NCBI RefSeq assembly: GCF_001571225.1
Contig: NZ_BCTJ01000027.1
Location: forward strand, 1 to 58,848
Source: Hydrogenophaga palleronii NBRC 102513
GTDB taxonomy: Bacteria; Pseudomonadota; Gammaproteobacteria; Burkholderiales; Burkholderiaceae_C
DNA: 58,848 nucleotides
Reading direction: 5' to 3'
Part shown: in pieces, positions 1 through 8,251 of the stretch
How the letters are laid out: every line of letters begins with the position of its first letter
How positions within the stretch are numbered: position 1 is the first letter of the stretch
Program-made: the position numbers and the translations under genes
The notes under the pieces: model-generated
What the model was told of the DNA's origin: nothing
Databases searched by the model: none
What the model saw: only the letters and a program-made list of their open reading frames with translations

Positions 1-2
1 GG

Positions 3-92
3 CGGAGCCGGACCCTGGATGCCCCTGGGTTTGGCGTGGTCTCGTTCGTGGCAAGTGTGGTCGTCTTTCCCTCTTCTTCCTCGTTGGGCTGA
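3..92 (+). CDS. possible 3' end of an upstream gene (unresolved)
   Basis: The window opens inside something that ends just before the M48 protease gene. One frame is open from base 3 to a TGA at 90-92; a second frame is open from base 1 to a TGA at 100-102. Neither short tail is recognisable, and third-position GC does not separate them clearly. M48 proteases of this type are often preceded by a lemA gene, which would be my first guess, but nothing here proves it. Confidence 0.25.
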   Translation, partial: RSRTLDAPGFGVVSFVASVVVFPSSSSLG

Positions 93-103
93 GGGCCGCT
101 GAC

Positions 104-1177
104 ATGCGCTTCTTCGAATTCCAGCGCGATGCCCGGGGCCAGACCCGGCGCCTGCTGTTGGCCTTCGGGCTCACGGTGCTGCTGCTGGTGCTCGCGGTCA
201 ATGCGGCGCTGGCGCTGGCCTGGGGCCTGACCTGGGGTTTCTGGGTGCCGGGCGCGCTCAGCTACCCGCGCCACTACTTTGCCGTCAACACCGGCGTCAC
301 CCTGTTGTTCGTGCTGGGCGGCTGGTGGGTCGAAACCTCGCGCCTGGCCGAAGGCGGCGGCCAGCGCCTGGCCGAGCAGATGGGCGCACGCCTGGCGCAG
401 CCCTCGGGCAACTTTGACGAGCAGCGCTTCTGCAACATCGTCGACGAGATGGCCATCTCTTCCGGCATGAAGCGCCCGCAGGCCATGGTGCTGGCGCGCG
501 ACCAGGGCATCAACGCCTTCGCCGCCGGCTGGGACGAGGACGACGCCGTGGTCGCGGTCACGCAAGGCGCGCTCGACCACCTCACGCGCGACGAGCTGCA
601 AGGCCTGGTGGCGCACGAGTTCAGCCACATCGGCGAAGGCGACACGCGCCTGAACATGCGCCTGGTCGGCATGGTGTTCGGGCTGGAGATGCTGTACCGC
701 ATGGGCCAGACCCTGTTCGAGCCCGACAGCAAGGACCGGCGCATGGCCGCCGCCCTGATCGGCCTGGCCGTCATGGCCGCCGGCTGGCTGGGCTGGCTCG
801 CCGGCCACGCGCTGCAGGCCGCGATCTCGCGCCAGCGCGAATACCTGGCCGACGCGCGCGCCGTGCAATGGACACGCAGCCGCGACGGCCTGGGCGGTGT
901 GCTGCGCAAGGTGCTGAGCCAGCGCCGCGAAGGCGTGGTGCCGCGCCAGGTCGGCTCGATGGTGCAGCACATGCTGCTGGTGGCCAACGAGGGCGGCCGC
1001 CAGACCGAACACTGGCTGGACTCGCACCCGCCGCTGGCGCGGCGCATCCGCCGCATTTACGGCCGCGACATGGGCCCGCTGCCGCTGCAGCGCGACGACG
1101 AACCCGCACCCGCGGCCAGCGCCAGTCCCGCGCCGCCGCCCGGTGAGGAGGCGGGTCCGGGCTGGACCCTGGTCTGA
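104..1177 (+). CDS. M48-family membrane zinc metalloprotease (HtpX/Ste24-like)
   Basis: This is an inner-membrane zinc endopeptidase of 357 aa, probably involved in membrane-protein or envelope quality control. Two hydrophobic helices lie near residues 17-45 and 58-76. The zinc motif HEFSH is at about residues 170-174 and the third ligand is Glu246 in the motif QREYLADARA. A further hydrophobic stretch lies between these elements. The C-terminus has a Pro/Ala-rich tail. The ATG at 104 is the first plausible start. It is followed closely by rsmB on the same strand. It differs from classical HtpX in its long N-terminal region, so I give the family only. Confidence 0.85.
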   Translation: MRFFEFQRDARGQTRRLLLAFGLTVLLLVLAVNAALALAWGLTWGFWVPGALSYPRHYFAVNTGVTLLFVLGGWWVETSRLAEGGGQRLAEQMGARLAQPSGNFDEQRFCNIVDEMAISSGMKRPQAMVLARDQGINAFAAGWDEDDAVVAVTQGALDHLTRDELQGLVAHEFSHIGEGDTRLNMRLVGMVFGLEMLYRMGQTLFEPDSKDRRMAAALIGLAVMAAGWLGWLAGHALQAAISRQREYLADARAVQWTRSRDGLGGVLRKVLSQRREGVVPRQVGSMVQHMLLVANEGGRQTEHWLDSHPPLARRIRRIYGRDMGPLPLQRDDEPAPAASASPAPPPGEEAGPGWTLV

Positions 1178-1237
1178 CGGCCGGGGCGGCGTGTGTGACA
1201 CTCGCCGTTTCGACCTTCCTGCACCGGACCTCCCGTT

Positions 1238-2602
1238 TTGACCGCCCCGGCCTCGCCCCCATCCCCCTCCGCCGCCCCACAAGGGCCCACCCTGGCGACC
1301 CAGCTGCGCCACACCGCCGCCTGCGTGCTCGCGGTGGAGCAGGGGCGCTCGCTCAGCGAAGCGCTGCCGGCCCTGCCGCCATCGCTGCGTCCCGGCGTGC
1401 AGGCACTCACTTTTCATGCCCTGCGCCAGCTCGGCACGGCGCGTGCCCTGGTGGCGCAACTGGTGAGCCGCAAGCCGGCGCCGCCGGTGCAGGCCCTGCT
1501 GTGCAGCGCGGTCGCGCTGCTGCTGGATGCGGGTGACGATGGCCAGGCGCCGCGTTACCCCGCCCACACCGTGGTGAACCAGGCGGTGGAGGCGGCCCGG
1601 CAGGACCGCCGCAGCGAACGCCAGGCGCCGTTCGTCAACGCCTGCCTGCGCCGCTTCCTGCGCGAGCGCGAGACGCTCATGGCCGCGGTGGCGCACGACC
1701 CGGTGGCGCGCTGGAACCACCCGCTGTGGTGGATAGAGCGCCTGCAGCGCGACCACCCCGACAACTGGCAGGCCATCCTGGAAGCCAACAACCAGCCCGG
1801 CCCGATGGTGCTGCGCGTGAACCGCCGCCGCACCGACCGCGCCCGTTACCAGCAGGCGCTGCAGGCCGTCGGCCTGGCATCGACCCCGGTGGGCAGCGAC
1901 GGCCTGGTGCTGGACGCCCCCCAGCCGGTGGACCGCCTGCCCGGTTTTGCCCAGGGCGACTGCTCGGTGCAGGACGCCGCCGCCCAGATGGCGGCCGAGC
2001 TGCTGCTCGACGGCCGTCACTGGGGCCCGTCCGACCGCGTGCTCGACGCCTGCGCCGCCCCCGGTGGCAAGACGGCGCACCTGCTGGAGCACGCCGAGCT
2101 GAACCTGCTGGCGCTCGACGTCGACCCGCGCCGCTGCGAGCGCATCACCGACACCCTGGCCCGCCTCGGCCTGCAGGCCCAGGTGCGTGCCGCCGATGCC
2201 GGCCAGCCCGCGCAATGGTGGGACGGCCAGCAGTTCGACGCCATCCTGCTCGACGCACCCTGCACCGCCTCCGGCATCGTGCGCCGCCACCCGGACGTGC
2301 GCTGGCTGCGCCGCGCCAGCGACGTGGACGCGCTGGTGGCCATCCAGCGCCAGCTGCTGGCGGCCCTGTGGCCCCTGCTCAAGCCCGGCGGCCGCCTGCT
2401 CTATGCCACCTGCTCGGTGTTCCGGGCCGAGGGCGCGGAACAGGCGCGGGCGTTCCTTGTGCACCACACCGATGCGCGTGAAGCCCCCTCGCCGGGCCAT
2501 TTGCTGCCCGGTTTGGCCGCCCCGCCAGGGCAGTTCAACGACAATGGCTCACGTGGACACGACGGTTTCTTTTACGCCCGCTTCGACAAGGCCGGTCCTT
2601 GA
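1238..2602 (+). CDS. rsmB: 16S rRNA (cytosine(967)-C(5))-methyltransferase RsmB
   Basis: It methylates C967 of 16S rRNA using SAM. The protein is 454 aa, normal for the family. The N-terminal third is the NusB-like RNA-binding domain. The C-terminal Rossmann domain has SAM motif I (DACAAPGGKT), the PC motif with its conserved Cys (DAPCTASGIVRRHP) and the TC motif with the catalytic Cys (YATCSVF). The frame opens at a TTG at 1238; no ATG or strong ribosome site lies near the expected N-terminus, so the start is uncertain. The stop is 16 bases upstream of the next gene, suggesting one transcript running into the DUF4390 and sensor-kinase genes. Confidence 0.92.
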   Translation: MTAPASPPSPSAAPQGPTLATQLRHTAACVLAVEQGRSLSEALPALPPSLRPGVQALTFHALRQLGTARALVAQLVSRKPAPPVQALLCSAVALLLDAGDDGQAPRYPAHTVVNQAVEAARQDRRSERQAPFVNACLRRFLRERETLMAAVAHDPVARWNHPLWWIERLQRDHPDNWQAILEANNQPGPMVLRVNRRRTDRARYQQALQAVGLASTPVGSDGLVLDAPQPVDRLPGFAQGDCSVQDAAAQMAAELLLDGRHWGPSDRVLDACAAPGGKTAHLLEHAELNLLALDVDPRRCERITDTLARLGLQAQVRAADAGQPAQWWDGQQFDAILLDAPCTASGIVRRHPDVRWLRRASDVDALVAIQRQLLAALWPLLKPGGRLLYATCSVFRAEGAEQARAFLVHHTDAREAPSPGHLLPGLAAPPGQFNDNGSRGHDGFFYARFDKAGP

Positions 2603-2618
2603 CCGGCTGGCCCGCGGT

Positions 2619-3302
2619 ATGAGGGCCTGGCGCACCTGGGCCCTGGCCTGGTGGCTGGCGGGGCTGCTGGTGTGGCCCATGGCCCATGCCGACGCGCCGC
2701 AACTGCAGCAGCTCAGCCTGCAGCGCACGCCCGAGGCGCTGATTCTCTCGGCCCGCATGGAGCTGCAACCCGCCGCGGTGGTGGAAGACGCCCTGTACAA
2801 GGCGGTGCCGCTGTACTTCGTGTGGCACGCCGACGTGTACCGCAGCCGCTGGTACTGGACCGACAAGCGCGTCGCCAGTGCCACCCGCACGCTGCGCCTG
2901 GCCTACCAGCCGCTCACGCGGCGCTGGCGTGTGAGCCTGTCCAACGAAAGCGCCGCCGGCTCGGGTGGGGCCGGCCTGCAGTACGCCCTGCACCAGAACT
3001 TTGACTCTTTGCCCGAGGCCCTCGCCGGCGTCGGCCGGGTGGCGCGCTGGCGGCTTGCCGATGCCGCGCGGCTGGAGCCTGGCGCCGACCACGAAGTGGC
3101 CTTCTCCTTCCGGCTGGACCTCTCCCTGCTGCCACGGCCGTTCCAGATCGGCATGGCCAACCAGCCCGAGTGGACGGTGGAACTGCGCCAGACCCTGCCG
3201 GTGCCGCAACGCGTCGAAACCGACCACGGCACCGAGCATGGTGCCGGTACGCCCGCCGCCGAACTTGGCAGTGAGTCCAACGTGAGCGAGCCCGCACGCT
3301 AG
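2619..3302 (+). CDS. DUF4390-family secreted protein
   Basis: This 227-aa protein has an N-terminal signal sequence or signal anchor (residues 1-25, ending near Ala-Asp-Ala), so it is probably periplasmic. The rest matches the DUF4390 pattern: a beta-rich domain with WHADVYRSRWYWTD and a late FRLDLSLLPRPFQIG block. Its function is unknown; it is regularly found between rsmB and an NtrY-like kinase in Burkholderiales. I chose the ATG at 2619 because the longer open frame upstream overlaps rsmB and is not protein-like. Its TAG overlaps the GTG of the kinase by one base, so the two are probably translationally coupled. It may therefore act with that kinase in envelope sensing, which is inference. 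Confidence 0.8.
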   Translation: MRAWRTWALAWWLAGLLVWPMAHADAPQLQQLSLQRTPEALILSARMELQPAAVVEDALYKAVPLYFVWHADVYRSRWYWTDKRVASATRTLRLAYQPLTRRWRVSLSNESAAGSGGAGLQYALHQNFDSLPEALAGVGRVARWRLADAARLEPGADHEVAFSFRLDLSLLPRPFQIGMANQPEWTVELRQTLPVPQRVETDHGTEHGAGTPAAELGSESNVSEPAR

Positions 3303-5599
3303 TGGCCACCACACCAGTGCCCGGCCAGCCGCGCCGGCCGGATCCCGAACTGACCCGCGTGCACACCACCGCGCCCAAGAGCAAGCCCGCCGCCGTGCGC
3401 TGGGCCATCGGCGCCGGCCTGGTGTTCATGGTCGGTGTCGGCATGGTGCTGTTCTTCCTGCTCACCCTGGCCACCAACAACCGCGCCTTCTACGAGCAGA
3501 ATTTCCCCTGGCTGGTCGGCATCAACGTGGCGGTGGCGAGTTTCCTGCTGCTGGTCATCCTGTGGCTGGCGCTGCGCCTGGCCCTGCGCCTGCGGCGCGG
3601 CAAGTTCGGCAGCCGGCTGCTGATCAAGCTCGCCGCCATCATCGGCCTGGTCGGCATCCTGCCCGGGATGCTGATCTACACCGTGTCCTACCAGTTCGTC
3701 TCGCGCTCCATCGAGAGCTGGTTCGACGTGCGCGTGGAGTCCGCCCTGAGCGCCGGCCTGAACCTGGGCCGCACCACGCTCGATACCCTCACCGCCGACC
3801 TCAGCAGCAAGACCCGTGTGGCCGCCGAAAGCCTGGCGCGGGTGCCCAACGCGTCGGCCGCGCTGGCACTGGAGCGCGTGCGCGAACAGCTCGGCGCGAG
3901 TGACCTGGTGCTGTGGAGCGGCAGCGGCCAGGCCCTGGGCAGTTCGGGTGTCTCACGTTTCGACATCAACCCCGAGCGGCCCTCGCCCGCGCTGCTGCGC
4001 AACGTGCGCAGCGCACGCGTGGTGGCGCAGATTGAAGGGCTGGAAGAAGACGGCAGCGCGGACGTGGAGGCGCTGATCGCCGCCACGCCGCCGCGCATCA
4101 AGGTGATGGCGCTGGTGAGCCCACCGAGTTTCGGCCTCGACACCGAACCGCGTTACCTGCAGGTCACCGCCCTGCTGCCGGGCGCGCTGGTGACCGACGC
4201 GCTGGCGGTGCAGGTGGCCAACCGCGAATACCAGGAGCGCGCGCTCACGCGCGAGGGCCTGCGCCGCATGTACATCGGCACGCTCACGCTGGCGCTGTTT
4301 CTCGCCGTGTTCGGTGCCGTGCTGCTGGCGGTGCTGCTGGGCAACCAGCTGGTGCGGCCGCTGCTGGTGCTGGCCGAGGGCATGCGCGAGGTGGCGGCCG
4401 GCGACCTGAGCCCCAAGACCGCGCTGGCCTCGCGCGACGAACTCGCCAGCCTCACGCGCACCTTTGCGCACATGACGCAGGACCTGTCGGACGCCCGCGA
4501 GGCGGTGCAACACAGCATGGAGCAGGTGGACGCCGCGCGCGACAACCTGCAGACCATCCTGGACAACCTCACCGCCGGTGTCGTGGTGCTGGACGAACAA
4601 GACCGGGTGCAGAGCGTCAACCCCGGCGCGGCGCGCATCCTGCACACCCCGCTGCTCGAACACCTGGGCCGGCCGCTGGCCGAGGTGCCGGGGCTGGAGG
4701 CGTTCGCCAGCGGTGTGCTGCAGCAGTTCGAGCGTTTCCTGTCCGAACCCTTGCAGCAGGAGGGCGGCCACTGGCAGCAATCGTTTGAACTCAGCGCCGA
4801 CGGCGCCACGCCCTTCGGCGAAGGCCTGACCGTGATCGCGCGCGGCGCCCTGCTGCCCAACGGCGAACGCCTGCTGGTGTTCGACGACGTCTCCGACATG
4901 GTCTCGGCCCAGCGCGCCAAAGCCTGGGGTGAGGTGGCGCGCCGGCTGGCGCACGAAATCAAGAACCCGCTCACGCCCATTCAGCTCTCGGCCGAACGCC
5001 TGGCCATGAAGCTCGACGGCAAGGTGCAGGCGCCCGAGCAGGCCATCCTCAACAAGTCGGTGCGCACCATCGTCGACCAGGTCGATGCGATGAAGCGCCT
5101 GGTCAACGAATTCCGCGACTACGCCCGCCTGCCCGCTGCACAGCTCACGCCGGTCGACCTCAACGCGCTGGTGCGCGACATCGTCGGCCTGTACGACAAC
5201 GCGGCGGTGCCGGTGCAGCTGGAGCTGGCGGCCGACCTGCCCAAGGCCCAGGCCGACCCGCAGCAAGTGCGTCAGACCCTGCACAACCTGGTGCAGAACG
5301 CGCAGGACGCCATGGCCGGCGTGCCCGGCGCCCAGGTGCTGCTGCGCACGCGGCGCTCCGATACCGGCCAGTGGGTGCGCCTGTCGGTGCTCGACCAGGG
5401 GCCGGGTTTTGCCGAGCACATCCTCAAGCGCGCCTTCGAGCCCTACGTCACCACCAAGGTCAAGGGCACCGGCCTGGGACTGGCCGTCGTGAAGAAAATC
5501 ATGGACGAACACGGCGGCCGGGTGGACCTCAGCAACCGCGTGACGGAAGGCAAGATCGTGGGTGCGCAAGTGTCGTTATCATTCGCAGTTGCAAATTGA
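3302..5599 (+). CDS. NtrY-like membrane sensor histidine kinase
   Basis: A 765-aa transmembrane kinase. Three hydrophobic segments occur near residues 33-57, 70-95 and 107-132, then a periplasmic sensing region, a fourth helix near 320-345 and a HAMP linker (RPLLVLAEGMREVAAGDLSP). A PAS domain follows (NLQTILDNLTAGVVVLDEQD), then HisKA with the phospho-accepting His near residue 550 (RRLAHEIKNPLTPIQ) and an ATPase domain with N, G1 and G2 boxes (NLVQNAQDAM, DQGPGF, GTGLGLAVV). Translation starts at a GTG overlapping the preceding stop. The response-regulator gene follows after about 30 bases, so they form a two-component pair. Architecture matches NtrY, but the partner is not a full NtrX, so a nitrogen role is not assured. 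Confidence 0.9.
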   Translation: MATTPVPGQPRRPDPELTRVHTTAPKSKPAAVRWAIGAGLVFMVGVGMVLFFLLTLATNNRAFYEQNFPWLVGINVAVASFLLLVILWLALRLALRLRRGKFGSRLLIKLAAIIGLVGILPGMLIYTVSYQFVSRSIESWFDVRVESALSAGLNLGRTTLDTLTADLSSKTRVAAESLARVPNASAALALERVREQLGASDLVLWSGSGQALGSSGVSRFDINPERPSPALLRNVRSARVVAQIEGLEEDGSADVEALIAATPPRIKVMALVSPPSFGLDTEPRYLQVTALLPGALVTDALAVQVANREYQERALTREGLRRMYIGTLTLALFLAVFGAVLLAVLLGNQLVRPLLVLAEGMREVAAGDLSPKTALASRDELASLTRTFAHMTQDLSDAREAVQHSMEQVDAARDNLQTILDNLTAGVVVLDEQDRVQSVNPGAARILHTPLLEHLGRPLAEVPGLEAFASGVLQQFERFLSEPLQQEGGHWQQSFELSADGATPFGEGLTVIARGALLPNGERLLVFDDVSDMVSAQRAKAWGEVARRLAHEIKNPLTPIQLSAERLAMKLDGKVQAPEQAILNKSVRTIVDQVDAMKRLVNEFRDYARLPAAQLTPVDLNALVRDIVGLYDNAAVPVQLELAADLPKAQADPQQVRQTLHNLVQNAQDAMAGVPGAQVLLRTRRSDTGQWVRLSVLDQGPGFAEHILKRAFEPYVTTKVKGTGLGLAVVKKIMDEHGGRVDLSNRVTEGKIVGAQVSLSFAVAN

Positions 5600-5628
5600 C
5601 AACACGCACTGAGGGAAACACGCGCGCC

Positions 5629-6327
5629 ATGGCAACTATTCTGGTCGTAGACGACGAACTGGGCATTCGGGATTTGCTTTCCGAGATCCTCAACGACGAA
5701 GGCCACACCGTCGAGCTCGCCGAAAACGCGGCACAGGCCCGCAACGTGCGCGCCCAGTTGCGCCCCGACCTGGTGTTGCTCGACATCTGGATGCCCGACA
5801 CCGACGGCGTGACCCTGCTCAAGGAGTGGGCCAGCAATGGACTGCTGTCGATGCCCGTGATCATGATGAGCGGCCACGCCACCATCGACACCGCGGTGGA
5901 AGCCACGCGCATCGGTGCCACGGCTTTCCTCGAAAAGCCCATCACCATGGCCAAGCTGCTGAAGGCGGTGGACCAGGGCCTCAACAAGACACCGGCCAAG
6001 CCCGGCCCCGCGGCGCCCGTGCTGCGCATGAGCGGCAACGGCCTGTTCAACCCCGAGCTCACGGTGGAAGTCGCGATGACCGGCGGCACACTGCCCGAGC
6101 CCATTCTGGACCTCGGCCCGCAGCCGCTGCAGTCGTTCAACCTCGAAGGCCCGCTGCGCGAAGCCCGCGACGAATTCGAGAAGGCCTACTTCGAATTCCA
6201 CCTGGCCAAGGAGTCTGGCTCCATGACGCGCGTGGCAGAAAAGACCGGTCTGGAGCGCACCCACCTGTACCGCAAACTCAAGCAACTCGGCGTCGATCTG
6301 GCGCGCAGCAAGCGCAACGCGTTCTGA
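5629..6327 (+). CDS. response regulator, receiver plus Fis-type HTH, no AAA+ domain
   Basis: A 232-aa regulator. Residues 1-120 are a receiver with the acidic pair (VVDDE), the phospho-accepting Asp in LLDIWMPDTDG, and the Thr/Ser and Lys switch positions (MMSGHAT, LEKPI). A linker follows, then a C-terminal Fis-type helix-turn-helix (RVAEKTGLERTHLYRKLKQL). The sigma54-interacting AAA+ domain of NtrX/NtrC is absent, so this resembles the PrrA/ActR/RegA layout even though its partner kinase is NtrY-like. The ATG at 5629 starts exactly at the receiver (MATILVVDDE). The gene is the last of the run before tRNA-Phe. Confidence 0.88.
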   Translation: MATILVVDDELGIRDLLSEILNDEGHTVELAENAAQARNVRAQLRPDLVLLDIWMPDTDGVTLLKEWASNGLLSMPVIMMSGHATIDTAVEATRIGATAFLEKPITMAKLLKAVDQGLNKTPAKPGPAAPVLRMSGNGLFNPELTVEVAMTGGTLPEPILDLGPQPLQSFNLEGPLREARDEFEKAYFEFHLAKESGSMTRVAEKTGLERTHLYRKLKQLGVDLARSKRNAF

Positions 6328-6365
6328 GCCGAGGGGGCATCGGAAAAGCGGCCTCCGGAAGCTGC

Positions 6366-6371
6366 TACAAT
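6366..6371 (+). promoter_or_regulatory. -10 box for tRNA-Phe
   Basis: TACAAT lies 14 bases before the mature 5' end of tRNA-Phe, a normal distance for a tRNA promoter. No convincing -35 element is visible 17 bases upstream. Confidence 0.5.
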
Positions 6372-6384
6372 CTCGCTTCTCTCA

Positions 6385-6460
6385 GGCCCGGTAGCTCAGT
6401 TGGTAGAGCAGCGGATTGAAAATCCGCGTGTCGATGGTTCGATTCCGTCCCAGGCCACCA
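6385..6460 (+). tRNA. tRNA-Phe (GAA)
   Basis: A 76-nt cloverleaf: acceptor GGCCCGG, D arm GCTC...GAGC, anticodon stem GCGGA/TCCGC with loop TTGAAAA (anticodon GAA), T arm with TTCGATT loop and an encoded CCA. The acceptor stem has one odd pair: C5 faces A68 (5' GGCCCGG against 3' CCAGGCC). The last 34 nt (6427-6460) are repeated exactly at 9909-9942, so this gene is the attachment site of the adjoining island. Confidence 0.95.
6427..6460 (+). repeat. attL: 34-bp direct repeat inside tRNA-Phe
   Basis: This is the 3' part of tRNA-Phe, from the end of the anticodon arm through CCA. It matches 9909-9942 at all 34 positions; the flanking bases differ on both sides. Tyrosine-recombinase elements commonly use the T-arm/3' end of tRNA genes in this way, and a recombinase gene lies within the interval. 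Confidence 0.9.
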
Positions 6461-6469
6461 GTATTTATG

Positions 6470-6500
6470 CGCCCCAGCGCCCGATAAGGGTCCTGGGGCG
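6470..6500 (+). terminator. rho-independent terminator after tRNA-Phe (element-borne)
   Basis: The perfect 8-bp stem CGCCCCAG/CTGGGGCG encloses a 15-nt loop that itself contains CCC/GGG, and is followed by TTTCT. It lies just inside the island, so after insertion it serves as the terminator for tRNA-Phe. A degraded relative is seen at 8727-8758. Confidence 0.7.
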
Positions 6501-6550
6501 TTTCTACATTTCGCGCGAACTTTCTACAATTTGCCATCTTTCTAGGAGAT
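6501..6550 (+). promoter_or_regulatory. promoter region and RBS of the SDH protease gene
   Basis: TTTCTACA occurs twice, at 6501-6508 and 6521-6528, 20 bases apart. The second copy merges into TACAAT (6525-6530), a good -10 box. AGGAGA at 6545-6550 is a strong ribosome site just before the ATG at 6554. The repeat could be an operator, but that is inference. Confidence 0.45.
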
Positions 6551-6553
6551 GGA

Positions 6554-7501
6554 ATGCCTGAAGAACAATTGCAGCCGGTCCCTGTAGTAGAAAAACCTGA
6601 AGCGCAGGTCCAACAAGAGGCACCAACGTTCACCGCGAAGCTCATCAATGCTGCAAAGGCGGGCGATGAGCCGGCACTGCAGGCGCTGTTCGCAGATCGA
6701 GTAAAAGAGCTGGCGGTCCAACACGGCATCGCGGGCGCCTACAAGATTGTTTTCCTCTTTGATGATCTCGACTCGATTAGCGACTTCCATGCCGATCGGA
6801 TCTACTCAGATGTATCGAGGGAGCCCGATCAAAGTCTTCTTTTGCTGGTTCACAGCCGGGGAGGGAAGATCGAGCCAGCGTACTTGATCAGCAAAACATG
6901 TAAGAAGCTTTCCGCGAACAAGTTCGTTGTGGCTGTTCCTCGGCGTGCGAAATCTGCGGCCACGCTACTTGCGTTGGGTGCGGACGAGATTCACTTGGGG
7001 ATGATGAGTCAGCTAGGACCTATAGACCCGCAAGTGAACGACCTTCCGGCTCTTGGGCTAGCGAATGGACTCACAAAGGTGGCGCAGCTAGTCTGTGAAT
7101 ACCCAGCATCCGCAGAGATGTGGGCTAAGTACCTCTCTGAGAACCTGAGCCTTAGACACCTGGGTTTTCTAGAGAGGTTGGGCGAGTCCGCAGCTCAATA
7201 CGCCGAACGACTTCTACAAGGCAAAGTGTTGCCTGATGGGCAGACGCCGAAAAGCTTGGCGAATCACTTTGTCAATCATTACAAGGACCACTCGTTTCTA
7301 ATCGATATCGATGAGGCCGCAAGCCTTTTGGGTGGAGTTATCAAGACTCAAACTGTCGAGTATGCGTTCGCGAACGATGTGTATCGGGACTTCAATTTCC
7401 TCGCCTTCTTGCTGCGTTTCTTCCAGCAGCAAGAGGTCTCTATGATCGGCGGAGTGGCCCCCGACTCCCTTGGAATTCGTAAGAAGAAGGATGCGTCGTA
7501 G
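6554..7501 (+). CDS. SDH-type serine protease (ClpP-fold, SDH_sah family)
   Basis: A 315-aa soluble protein with the ClpP/crotonase fold of the 'serine dehydrogenase proteinase' family. The central block LLLVHSRGGKIEPAYLI supplies the Gly-Gly oxyanion strand, and PRRAKSAATLLALGADEIHL carries the predicted nucleophilic Ser. The following MMSQLGPIDPQ is also typical. About 60 N-terminal residues and a helical C-terminal part flank the protease core. No membrane segment is visible, so it is probably cytoplasmic. It has a good ribosome site and its own promoter. Its stop abuts the recombinase stop with no spacer (tail-to-tail). Relatives are often carried on islands and near defence genes. Its substrate is unknown; a defence or stress role here is inference. 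Confidence 0.8.
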   Translation: MPEEQLQPVPVVEKPEAQVQQEAPTFTAKLINAAKAGDEPALQALFADRVKELAVQHGIAGAYKIVFLFDDLDSISDFHADRIYSDVSREPDQSLLLLVHSRGGKIEPAYLISKTCKKLSANKFVVAVPRRAKSAATLLALGADEIHLGMMSQLGPIDPQVNDLPALGLANGLTKVAQLVCEYPASAEMWAKYLSENLSLRHLGFLERLGESAAQYAERLLQGKVLPDGQTPKSLANHFVNHYKDHSFLIDIDEAASLLGGVIKTQTVEYAFANDVYRDFNFLAFLLRFFQQQEVSMIGGVAPDSLGIRKKKDAS

Positions 7502-8251
7502 TCAACGAAGCGGACGGACGCGATCTCCCAGGCGGGCTCGTACATAGTGTTCAGTCATATCCCGGTTTCTATGCGCCAAGAGCTTTTGGGCGTGAGCTAA
7601 GTCGCCGGTGTCGGTAGCTGCTTTGGCCCGAATATCTCGAAACTGAAAGCTCACCTTTGCCAGCGTGCGGGCCTTGTCGAAGCGTGAACGCAGGGCGTAC
7701 TGGCTTAGCGGCTGGCCCTTTTCGTCCTGAATCAAGTAGGCGCTGATGGCGGTGCGGGATCTGCCGTTTATCCGTTCGATGACGGCCGCCAGCTCGCCAG
7801 TGATTTCGATGCCGAGGCGTGCCCCTGTTTTGTTCTGCACGATCCAGAGGGCTCCGTCGCGAATGTCCGTGCGCTGCAACTTCAACACGTCCGCAGGGCG
7901 CTGGCCGGTGAGTAGCGCCAGGTCCATGGCATCCACCACGGTGAAGTGCGCGATCGATCGAACTTTCTCAAACTCCTCATTGGTCACATATCTGTCGCGG
8001 CCCGTTTCCTTGAAGCCCTTGACCCCTTGACACGGGTTCGGTGCGGTCGTGTAGCCCCACTCTCTAGCTTTGTTGAAGATGTGCGAAAAGAGCGCCTTCT
8101 CGCGATTCGCGAGGACCTTGGCCGCCTGACCTCGAATGTCGAGGTATTCGCGGATGTGCATGGGCGCGATCAGGTCGATGGGCCTGTGCCCAAACACGCG
8201 CAGCAGGTGCCCAAACAGCTTCGGGAGGCGCTGGGCACTGAGCGAAAACAC
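7502..8251 (-). pseudogene. tyrosine recombinase (integrase), 5'-truncated
   Basis: The surviving 249 aa cover the core-binding remnant and the full catalytic domain. The first catalytic Arg is in LTGQRPADVL, the second box is QFRDIRAKAATD, and the His/Tyr end is KLLAHRNRDMTEHYVR with the nucleophilic Tyr. Family members normally carry a further 70-100 N-terminal residues for arm-site binding. Here the frame begins at a GTG (8249-8251), homology fades within a few residues and an in-frame TAA lies about 55 bases upstream. The missing part is not visible in other frames. It is therefore likely inactive or impaired. It is oriented toward attL, with its original 5' end pointing to the decayed att at 8684. 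Confidence 0.8.

Noticed and set aside
3953..5569. 538-aa minus-strand open frame
   Set aside because: It is antisense to the NtrY-like kinase gene; a His/Arg/Gly-rich translation without motifs.
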